Of a stretch of DNA of 40,815 bases, positions 9,727 through 18,300 are shown piece by piece. Numbering within the stretch: position 1 is the first letter of the stretch; every line of letters starts with the position of its first letter. The notes under the pieces are model-generated. The model had not been told where the DNA came from. It made no database searches and saw nothing but the letters and a program-made list of their open reading frames with translations. Made by a program: the position numbers and the translations under genes. The stretch is from contig LT649305.1 in NCBI GenBank assembly GCA_900128395.1, positions 1 to 40,815 on the forward strand. The letters run 5' to 3'. The stretch comes from Stramenopiles sp. TOSAG23-2. Lineage: Eukaryota; Sar.

Positions 9727-9947
9727 CCACATGCCCTGGGCATTCCAGCATGCAACGACGCGTCGCACACTGGCACACGGCACACACCGTCTGTTTTTCT
9801 CTTTGGTTTTTTTAGTTAGTCAGAATTAGAGCATTAAGGTATTTTATACTATAATGGTATATAAGCCTATTTTAATATAGTGCTGTGCTATGCATGTTCT
9901 TTGGAAACAGCCTTTTTCATTCTACATTACTTTTACGTATCGCAAAG

Positions 9948-10003
9948 TAATAGCTATTAGTAGCTAGCTCCTAGCTAGCTGGCTAGCTCGCTAATAGCTA
10001 TTA
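9948..10003. repeat. AGCT-rich palindrome
   Basis: The 13-base perfect inverted arms TAATAGCTATTAG (9948-9960) and its complement (9991-10003) enclose a 30-base core built almost entirely of TAGCTAGC units. The whole block could extrude as a cruciform. It sits between the MITE-like element and the recombinase element. Confidence 0.7.
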
Positions 10004-10139
10004 GATATAAAGAATAGTATATCCATGTTTGCGTCTCTCATCACCTATATACTATATACGCCTATCCAGCCTTTATTATTATCCACGGTATAGCTAACAT
10101 GGTCATACCATTCATCTTTCACTCCTTATTATGTCCAGG

Positions 10140-10161
10140 AAATATCTCTTACTATGTCCAG
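10140..10161 (+). repeat. 22-base direct repeat, left copy
   Basis: Identical to 13313-13334. It ends in TATGTCCAG and is followed by an inverted CTGGAC, making a small dyad (GTCCAG-CTTA-CTGGAC). Confidence 0.8.
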
Positions 10162-10183
10162 CTTACTGGACACAATGGGAATA

Positions 10184-10261
10184 GCATGGAGAGCTTCGCT
10201 CTCCATGCAACTCTGGTATCAGGGCCTTCGGCCCTATCAAAACGAAAGACGAAGTTTTGAT
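10184..10261. repeat. Three consecutive hairpins at element left end
   Basis: Back-to-back stem-loops: 10184-10208 (10-base arms GCATGGAGAG), 10221-10235 (6-base arms AGGGCC with loop TTC) and 10236-10261 (8-base arms ATCAAAAC). All are perfect. They lie between the motif cluster and the recombinase start and are more GC-rich than their surroundings. Confidence 0.7.
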
Positions 10262-10465
10262 GAAGGTAGAAGGTAAAGGATTATGGCCAATGAAAATAAT
10301 TACAAGTATTTATTTCTTCAATAAGCAAGAACAAGAGGAATAGGAAATAGTCAATGAACATGTAAAGCATACATGTTTACTGCAACATACAAACGGTTCG
10401 TATTAATATAATATTATATTATTATATTATTATATCAAGTTTGTAGCATACAATTATACTTTAAC

Positions 10466-12895
10466 ATGCCTCCTCGATCAACTCCATCATCTGTAGTAAA
10501 AAACAGAATCAAAAGTGATTATCATACAGCCTTAGCAGGCTTTGCAGATTGGTACTTTAATATCTTCCCAAATGGAGACAATGTTGCTGACAATGACGAA
10601 AGGAAAACATTATTGACACCAAATAATGCGCCTTTACGGTATTTCGATATCCCGGATAAAGCAAAATTTGTCAAACATATGGAAAATGTTGATATTGATA
10701 AGAATATTTTATTTGTTCATGTTCTATGGAAAAGAGATACACATTTCTGGCCAGAAGGACATTTTGGTAAAACTTACTTTGATCATCTTCGTTCAGGTTT
10801 ACTATTACGTTTGAATGAAGTATCTTCTGGACCAATGGACTATTCACAGCAGGCAACATCCAACATCAAAAAGTTTTATCAAGGTTTGAATAATGAATTG
10901 AAAGATCAAAAGGATGATGCTGGGTGGGATAGCAAAGGAACATCTGCTGTTCCTTGGTCTGTATATTTAGCAATTGCTACATATTTGTTGAGTGTTGATG
11001 TAACATATTGGCTTATGTTCCTCTTACAGTGGAACTTGATGAGTCGTAGTGTTGACATAACAAAAATAAATATTACTAGTTTTAGCTTTGATAATGATAT
11101 GTTAACTATTTTATATACACACCGTAAAACTCAAAGAAAAAAATCGACATCAACAGCAAATACTGTTCATATTGCAAGTAATCCCGTCAATCCAATTGTT
11201 TGTTGTGTATTGGCTCTTGCTGTAAATTTATTGAACAAAAATATTGATAACTTACAATTATTTGAAGGTGGATCAATTAAAAGTGGATACAGTAAGGCAA
11301 TTAGTGAGGCCTTAGACGATCCTGGTGTCAAAGAAGCACTCAAGGCTGTTGGGCTGTCTAAAGCAAAAATAGCCACTCATTCTTTGAGAAAATCTGCTGC
11401 GACATATGCTGCATCAGGAACTGACGGCACCCCTATGCATTTTACCATCCTCCTTCGTGGTGGTTGGTCCATCGGTAATGTATTGGAACGCTATTTTAGT
11501 CAAGCTGACCACGGAGATAAATTGATTGCTAACATTCTTGCTGGACGTAATTTTTTTACGAAAAGTTTCTCCCGACTCATACCGCATTTTAAACCTGACC
11601 AAAATCTTAAGCCAGATGTACTAAAAAGCCTATTTCAGGGAAAGTACATTGAGGAGTCATTTGATGAAATGGAAGGTTTCCTCCAGATGATGGTAGCACA
11701 ACTAGTATATCATTATGATTTCTTGGAAATTACATTAGGTGAAAATTCTTCTGTTGTTGGTGCATTAAACCGGAATTTTTTAAATCATCAAGATTTGAAA
11801 AATGCACTTGGTCCAGATTTTGCAGATGAAACCACACAAATAAAGGCTACTGGCCAAGGTGGTTCTGTTGTATACCAAAGACTGGAAAAAATTGAGAAAC
11901 AAAACGAAGCCATCATTCAAACACTTGATACTATTGTAAAATTGCTTACTGGTACACGCAATGGAAATCAAGTTGTTACACAACCAGGACAACAACAAGT
12001 ACCTACTGCTTGGGCTGGTACTGCAATTGCTAATACAAATCAAAATGAGTTAGTCACATGTTTAAAAAAACTAGTACTAGATGGTCAAAAAGCAACAGTA
12101 GCTGCTGTTAAAAAGACCATTCAGGATATAAGTGGTGTATCAGCACCAACAGATGTACAACAAGTACACTTGAATGTGTTTGTGCATAATAGTGTCAAAG
12201 GTAGAGTATGGAAAGTAGCAAAAACTTACTGCCTCCCTACTGATTTTCGAGAAATGGTCCGCCAATATGTTTTTTCGAATCGCAGTACACGTCAAACAGC
12301 ATTGCGTGATTGTAATGCTCGTAATATCTTTTATGATGTTACTGATGATCCAAATAACGCAAAGAAAAAAAAAGCCTTTCGTAAGAAATACCAGCGTGCA
12401 ATTGTAGCAGTAAATTGCTTCTTACAATTTGCTTATATCAAGCATCGAGAGAAGTATAACCGTTTCTTGAATGAAAGGTCTGATCCGTATAAACGTGGTA
12501 CATTATTTAATGTTCTGTATCGGTCTGCCTGGGTTGATTTCAATTCTACATTAGTTTCACGCAAACGTAAACGAAAACTAAACGAAATTACGCCCGGCAC
12601 AGTATATATGCATATGCATCGTCGTACAGATGATTCAACATTTATCAAACGGTTACGAACATCGTGTAATCTTTCCACCATGTCCAAACGAGAACAAGAA
12701 TGGTCCTATCCACTACCATCACTAACATTCACAGAATCAGATGCTAGTCCATTACTTGATATTGAAGAAAATTCAACAGCAAGTGGCATGGCAAGTAATA
12801 TGATGATGCCAATGCCGTCGACTTCAGATGTTGTCGATTCAAGTAGCACAACTTCTACTACCACAATTGCAACAAATACACAACAAAGTGTGTAA
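10466..12895 (+). CDS. Crypton-type tyrosine recombinase
   Basis: This 809-residue single-exon protein has the full tyrosine-recombinase catalytic set: Arg194 in QWNLMSRSVDITKI, a basic Lys221 in the HRKTQRKK beta hairpin, His305-x-x-Arg308 in ATHSLRKSAATYAASG, Trp334 in RGGW, and the probable nucleophile Tyr343 in NVLERYFSQAD. The enzyme class cuts DNA through a 3'-phosphotyrosine and recombines via a Holliday junction. Residues 1-150 would be the core-binding domain. After the catalytic domain, about residues 440-500 look coiled-coil (RLEKIEKQNEAIIQTLDTIV). A separate domain at about 560-720, starting near HLNVFVHNSVKGRVWK, contains FREMVRQYVFSN and many basic residues. It resembles a DNA-binding region but I do not recognise it. 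The tail is Ser/Thr-rich and probably disordered. The frame is intact, so the element may be recently active. The start is the first ATG after an AT-rich leader. Confidence 0.85.
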   Translation: MPPRSTPSSVVKNRIKSDYHTALAGFADWYFNIFPNGDNVADNDERKTLLTPNNAPLRYFDIPDKAKFVKHMENVDIDKNILFVHVLWKRDTHFWPEGHFGKTYFDHLRSGLLLRLNEVSSGPMDYSQQATSNIKKFYQGLNNELKDQKDDAGWDSKGTSAVPWSVYLAIATYLLSVDVTYWLMFLLQWNLMSRSVDITKINITSFSFDNDMLTILYTHRKTQRKKSTSTANTVHIASNPVNPIVCCVLALAVNLLNKNIDNLQLFEGGSIKSGYSKAISEALDDPGVKEALKAVGLSKAKIATHSLRKSAATYAASGTDGTPMHFTILLRGGWSIGNVLERYFSQADHGDKLIANILAGRNFFTKSFSRLIPHFKPDQNLKPDVLKSLFQGKYIEESFDEMEGFLQMMVAQLVYHYDFLEITLGENSSVVGALNRNFLNHQDLKNALGPDFADETTQIKATGQGGSVVYQRLEKIEKQNEAIIQTLDTIVKLLTGTRNGNQVVTQPGQQQVPTAWAGTAIANTNQNELVTCLKKLVLDGQKATVAAVKKTIQDISGVSAPTDVQQVHLNVFVHNSVKGRVWKVAKTYCLPTDFREMVRQYVFSNRSTRQTALRDCNARNIFYDVTDDPNNAKKKKAFRKKYQRAIVAVNCFLQFAYIKHREKYNRFLNERSDPYKRGTLFNVLYRSAWVDFNSTLVSRKRKRKLNEITPGTVYMHMHRRTDDSTFIKRLRTSCNLSTMSKREQEWSYPLPSLTFTESDASPLLDIEENSTASGMASNMMMPMPSTSDVVDSSSTTSTTTIATNTQQSV

Positions 12896-13312
12896 TATGT
12901 AATATATTTTTTTGTTTAATTATTATATATAATAATAAATAGTCTTTGACACACACATCATTATTTATTATTATGGTTTTAAGTCTCCTCGTATAATTCT
13001 TATGCTATCCCCCTGCTACGCATCTCCTGCGCTCGTATACAATGATATTTATATGTATAATAACTGCTCAACTGCTGTAAAATCTAATAATTTCTTTTAT
13101 ACTTGCTATTCTACTAAAAGTAATACATATAATAATAAAGTATCCTTAAAATACATATCAATTATCAATTATTCACTATTAAAACTATCCGGTATTTATA
13201 AGGTGAACCAGTGCTAATATTATAATTATCATGTCCCCCAAACTGGACATAATAACAGCAAGAACTGAGTATTCTGAGTTCTCTAACGCTGTGTCATGCT
13301 AGCAGAACTGGA

Positions 13313-13334
13313 AAATATCTCTTACTATGTCCAG
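13313..13334 (+). repeat. 22-base direct repeat, right copy
   Basis: Identical to 10140-10161. Confidence 0.8.
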
Positions 13335-13354
13335 ACACCTGGACATAATAAGAG
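13319..13354. repeat. Right-end dyad of the recombinase element
   Basis: The 16-base arms CTCTTACTATGTCCAG (13319-13334) and 13339-13354 are reverse complements with one mismatch, around the spacer ACAC. The arrangement resembles a tyrosine-recombinase core site: two inverted binding arms around a short spacer. Confidence 0.75.
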
Positions 13355-13368
13355 ATTTTCTGGACATA

Positions 13369-14132
13369 ATAGTGGCGGAATCAGAAATCTTGTTATCTAT
13401 GGTACAGTATTGATGCGTTTTTCATCAACGAACTTTCTACAGTATTTTTATAGCCATTTTGCCAAAAAATATCGCTACATACTTAGTTATAACACTATCA
13501 ATATAATAATGATTTTAATCATATCACTATGGTAAAGATGTTTAGGTGAAAAAATATACTATCCAAACATAATTAACTACCAAGTAAGTCTGGTATAATT
13601 TTTTCTGTCAGTCTTTTATTTTTTACGATAGGGTTGAAATTTATTCGACATCTATCTATCTAGAAAAATGGTGCTAGACACATGCTAATTGTTCCCGTCC
13701 ACAAACCACATATGGAAGACCCATTTCTATAATATGAAGATAGCATAGAAGGCTTAAATTAAATTACGGCTTGTGATTGGTGGAGTTCCAACTGAACGAA
13801 AGTAAATTTCAAACAACATTATTTTTATCCAATTATAAGACTGTTAAGAATAGAAAAGTAAAAAATTAGTCGGTTGCCATTTTGTTGTAAGTAAAAGTTA
13901 TCCAATGCTATTTGCATTCTAAATTGATACTAACAACGACCAAAAAAAGAAAATCTTAACAACTATTTTTATCATACATACACACACACACACAAAAATA
14001 TAAGTATATATATATATATGTATATATGCTTACACATCAAACTGGATATCAAATTTATGCTTAAAACACATTAATAACTAGAACTATTCAGATCAAAACA
14101 AAAGACACAAACTATAAACTATTATATAAAAA
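13369..14132. other. Intergenic and promoter region of the EGF gene
   Basis: No gene seen. It contains (CA)n at 13981-13994 and (TA)n at about 14005-14019. An A-rich leader runs directly up to the ATG at 14133. Confidence 0.4.
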
Positions 14133-14906
14133 ATGAAATCCGCTACATTCATTGTTGTAATCGCTACTGTACTTGGTGCAGCAAATGCATACTGCCCAAA
14201 CGGTTGCTCTGGTCATGGTACATGTCAAACAGCTTCCACATCAACTGGAACTATTAAAGATAGTTGCTTATGTTTCACCCATTTGGATGGTGGATCCACC
14301 CCAGTACCAGCATGGACTGGCGCAGATTGCTCCTTACGTACATGCCCAAGAGCAGGAGCATGGGCAGCAGCTCCAGCAGCAAACAACGACCACGTTTCCG
14401 GCGACAACCATGTAGAATGTGCTAACAGAGGTAGCTGTGACCGTAAATCTGGTACTTGCTCTTGTGCAACAGGATATGCAGGTGCTGCATGTCAACGTTC
14501 CGTATGCCCTAATGACTGTAACGGACATGGTGTATGCCAAACACAAAAACAACTTGCTGATGACTATTCACATAATGCTGACGATAATGCAGTAAGTTCT
14601 CAATTTGCAACCCCAGACGCAGACAAAGATTGTGTCGATTGTACTGGTACACCAAACTCAGGTGCTGTTTATGATAGTGCATGGGACAGTGGAAGAAGTG
14701 TAGGGTGTAAATGTGATTCCGGTTTCGCAGGTCCAGATTGTTCATTGCGTGAATGTCCATCAGAAGACGATCCATTGGGAGGTCCAGGTAGAAGCCAAGG
14801 CCGTGTATGTTCAGGACGTGGTACATGCGATTTTACAACTGGAAGTTGTAGCTGTTTCAGTGGATACTATGGTGAACGTTGCCAAAGTCAAACAGTATTA
14901 TTTTAA
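14133..14906 (+). CDS. Secreted EGF-repeat protein
   Basis: The 257-residue protein has a clear signal peptide (MKSATFIVVIATVLGAANA, cleavage expected before YCPNGC). It then has EGF-like modules with the C-x-x-x-C-x-G-x-G-x-C pattern. They begin at about residue 21 (CPNGCSGHGTC), 96 (CANRGSCDRKSGTCSC), 128 (CPNDCNGHGVC, closing CKCDSGFAGPDC near 200) and 225 (CSGRGTCDFTTGSCSC). There is no membrane anchor, so it is probably extracellular: surface coat, matrix or flagellar-hair-like in type. EGF proteins of this style are common in stramenopiles and haptophytes. Many codons end in C or G where neighbouring genes use A or T, which suggests strong expression. It converges on the giant gene. The partner is unknown, and the mastigoneme idea is only a guess. 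Confidence 0.88.
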   Translation: MKSATFIVVIATVLGAANAYCPNGCSGHGTCQTASTSTGTIKDSCLCFTHLDGGSTPVPAWTGADCSLRTCPRAGAWAAAPAANNDHVSGDNHVECANRGSCDRKSGTCSCATGYAGAACQRSVCPNDCNGHGVCQTQKQLADDYSHNADDNAVSSQFATPDADKDCVDCTGTPNSGAVYDSAWDSGRSVGCKCDSGFAGPDCSLRECPSEDDPLGGPGRSQGRVCSGRGTCDFTTGSCSCFSGYYGERCQSQTVLF

Positions 14907-15349
14907 TTGTATATCACTTGCAAATAAGACAAACTAAAAGAAGAAAAAGAAAATACATACATATATATTATACGTATTATAATTAAGAAATCTGCAAAAC
15001 CAAAAGGATGCAATGCATATCTGAGACTTTCATGTCGTTATCACGATGGAAATATTTGCTTGTTTTCGTGTATCATCACATACATGTATATATACACAAA
15101 TGAAAATCATATCATAAAAAAGGCCTAAAGAGTCCAGGGAGAGAAAGCATTGAAAGGATTTTTTCATTATACATATCCTCACTTATATATAAAAAGAAGA
15201 AAAAAAAGACATTTTTTTATAATATATAAAATATACTAATATCACGTATTATATCTAATAAAATAGTATAAAGTTATACAGATTACATCAAATGTCATAT
15301 ATTAATACGCGAGGTTATTATTTTATTTTAAATAAAATATATATCATAT
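14907..15349. other. Convergent 3' spacer
   Basis: About 440 bases between the ends of the EGF gene and the giant gene. A- and T-rich, with AATAAAAT at about 15257 and TTTATTTTAAATAAAA at about 15321-15336 that could serve as polyadenylation signals. No gene seen. Confidence 0.4.
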
Positions 15350-18300
15350 CTATAATTCATCACACCATACTTCTGGAATTGAAATCGACTCATATTCCGC
15401 AGAATGTACTTCGAAATTTCTAAACGAACCATTCATTCTACAAAAATTTGATTCTGTCTTTTCATAAAAATCCCACATAACATGAGCTGCAATGGTAGTG
15501 ATTCCTTCAGTACATTGAACGCATTTTCCAGGAAAATGTTGACCGGCCTTGCCATAAGAGATGCCTTCACAAGCAGGATTTTTGGCACAAAGATTTTGAC
15601 ATTCTTGCAGTGTATAAATATTTGGCCAGTTAGGATGAGTAGTAGAAATGTCATTCCAGCCATCGTTACAATATTTGCCAACCTGAGGCTGTGCATAATC
15701 ACTTCCATGCGCCCCTAATAAAATGCGTGATGTTTGGTATTTCGTCGTCGGAGTATCAGATGATTTGATACCACTTGCCTTTTTGCAAACTCTCCTGTTC
15801 TTTACATTGTCTTGACCGTTGTTTCCAGGATTCCACACGATTCGATTCCCATCTCCATTCGCTGCACTTTTGTCATTGTAATATGAACACCCTGAAGGAT
15901 GTAGATTTAGGTTAGTTGCCTGCTCGAAGACCGTGCCACTTCCACCATCCAACATCATGGTATCTTTTGCATGCTTACATTCTTCTTTTGTAAGTTCATA
16001 TAAACCGCAACGATCCCTCTCCGACTCCGCTATAACATAGGAATGCTCCCCATCATCTTCATGTATTATAATCTCATCACATTTCACAACCGTTTTTTCG
16101 GAATCAATTATAATCGCATAAGAATGCCAACGATTATCGTTGCAATGACTATTATGAAATATTGTATTTGTCAGTTTAAACTCTCCAACATGAATAATGC
16201 TTCCGTAATTTATAGTATCCGTAGTAATTTCTCGAACTTGAGCTTCAAATTGAACGACAATCGTTTGAAAGCTTGGGAACAAATTTTCTATATCGATTGA
16301 CAAAGCAGAAGTGCTAGCAGTATACCCGCCACTATCAATTATTCTGTTTGAATCTTGCAAAAGCGATCGTTTGCTTGCTTTAAAGTCATACCATTTATGT
16401 ATTGGTATCGCCGGATAAAAATCTCTTTCAACCGCTGTAGAAGCTTGTTGGCATTCCGCTAATGATAAACGCTTATTGTAAATTGTAACATCGTTTATAC
16501 GCCCGATATGAGATTGTGTCGGATCGAATTTACCACCAGTTTCATCTGGTTCTTCACCTATCATTACAACCGTTGATGCATCGCTGAAGACATACGAATT
16601 GGCAGAAAAAGTAATCTTGTTCACACCATCAATCGCCAAAAAGGAATCTGCAGCTCCTTTTTTATAAGATAAGCATATATGATACCATTTATTTTTATTT
16701 ATTTCAGATGCTGAAGTATCTACAGTATTAGCATGAGTAATAACGACACGTGCTTTTCCATCAGGTTTAATTCCAACATAAAAATTATTGTCACCACCAG
16801 CATCACTTGATAATGCAAACACGGCGTTACATCCTGTGTTAAACTCGTCGACTTTTATCCACATTGACACAGTATATTCTTCATACTGATATGCAAGACT
16901 TGTACTTGGGTTAGGTTGCAACATCATGTAAGAATCGCTATATTTTTCCAAATTATTAGTAACATAATCCATCCTTGGATAATTCGAAGGTTTATAAAAC
17001 TTATATCCTATCTTTCTAAACTCGTTCCATTTATAAATAGGGGTTGTGGGGTAGCTAGATGCTCCAGGCGCGGTAGATGCTTGTTGACATTCAGATAACG
17101 ATAAACGCTTATCATACACTGTCACATCTTTCATTTGACCCACAAAAGCTTGGGTGGAATCTAGTTTACCCCCAATACTGTCTTGTTCCTGACCTAACAT
17201 TATAAACGTATTTACGTCATTATAGACATCGACGTTACTAGAAAATGTTTTTTTATTTACACCGTCAATTGCCAAAAAGGAATCTGCAGCATCTTTTTTG
17301 TAAGATACGCAGATATGATGCCATGTATCTACATTTATCACAGAAGTTGAAGTTTCTCCTCCAAAACTACTAAAGTAAATCCCTGCTTTACCATCAGAAT
17401 GTATACCGACAAGAACATTGTTACTACTAAGTGTACTTGCTAGTGAAAACATTGCCATGTAAGATCTGCTACCAAATGAATCCTCTGTCTTTATCCACAT
17501 TGATATACTATATTCACTAAATGTATTTGCTATTACACCCGTTCCTCGTATGTATAAAAATTGCAATGCTTTTATCTGTGAATCCGTTAATTCTACCGTT
17601 TCTGAGTATAGTACAGTATTATCCACTATACATTCAACGCCGATACCTATAGTAGCTTGAACGTTGTGTAGACCAAAGCCTTCCACATTGTCAGCAACTG
17701 TTATCGACTTTGTATCTTTTAAAGCCCAATAAGTAGAGACGGCCTCGTCTTTATGATAAGGATTTGTCAAAACATACGATCCAGCATCGATTATTTTAAA
17801 CCCCGCTTCATCTTCGACAATATTTGTTTCAGCTAATACCATATCAACAATAGAATTACCAGTAAGTGTATGAAATAACCACCGATTATCATAGTTTGGT
17901 AATTTATTTATTACAGCTTTTTCTGTAAAGAGATTCAAAATTTGTGAAACCGTTGTATCACTTAAATATGTATCATAAATTGCAATTTGGCGCATCTGTC
18001 CTTTGAAATGTTGATTAGTACTTTTATCTTTACACCACCCTGCCGTTATTTTCGTATCGGCATCTGTTACAGAATTTAAAACATATTGATTAGCCCATCT
18101 TATATCGGAGCTAGAACTGACAAGTTCACCGTCCATATTGTAAATTTCCATCCTTTTCTTCTTACCATCAACCCTTGCAACTGCTATATAATCCTTGCCA
18201 GATTCTATCTTTGCATTGGGGAAATTAGAATTTTCTACATGTGTTGTTAAATAGTTGGTGGTGGAATATTTACGCACTGTCCAATATTGATCCTTTCCCT

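Larger units (their letters stand above)
9321..9755. mobile_element. MITE-like element of nested palindromes
   Basis: A perfect 25-base inverted repeat lies at 9375-9399 and 9702-9726. Outside it, both ends carry GCATGCTGG-type repeats that are themselves palindromic (9321-9345 facing 9365-9382; 9721-9755). Inside are two more hairpins: 9407-9438 with 9469-9500 (32-base arms, one mismatch) and 9633-9647 with 9690-9704 (15-base arms). It is about 435 bases long with no coding capacity. The layered inverted repeats are typical of a non-autonomous DNA transposon or foldback element. No clear target-site duplication was found. Confidence 0.7.
10130..13368. mobile_element. Crypton-like tyrosine-recombinase element
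   Basis: An intact tyrosine-recombinase gene is flanked by clusters of one 9-base motif, TATGTCCAG or its complement. Left-end copies are at 10130-10138, 10153-10161 and a one-mismatch inverted copy at 10166-10174. Right-end copies are at 13243-13251 (inverted), 13326-13334, 13339-13347 (inverted) and 13360-13368 (inverted). A longer 22-base direct repeat is shared between 10140-10161 and 13313-13334. No reverse transcriptase is present, which separates it from DIRS elements, and no DDE transposase is present. Cryptons are eukaryotic DNA elements that carry only a tyrosine recombinase. The exact ends are inferred from the outermost motif copies. Confidence 0.7.

Noticed and set aside
10466-12895. 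Viral or phage integrase from an integrated virus
   Set aside because: No capsid, polymerase or other viral gene lies nearby, and the flanking genes are ordinary nuclear genes.
10130-13368. DIRS-type retrotransposon
   Set aside because: The tyrosine recombinase is present, but there is no reverse transcriptase, RNase H or split direct-repeat arrangement in the 3.2 kb element.
13981-14019. CA and TA runs before the EGF gene as a regulatory array
   Set aside because: Simple microsatellites are frequent throughout the window, and nothing links these to regulation.
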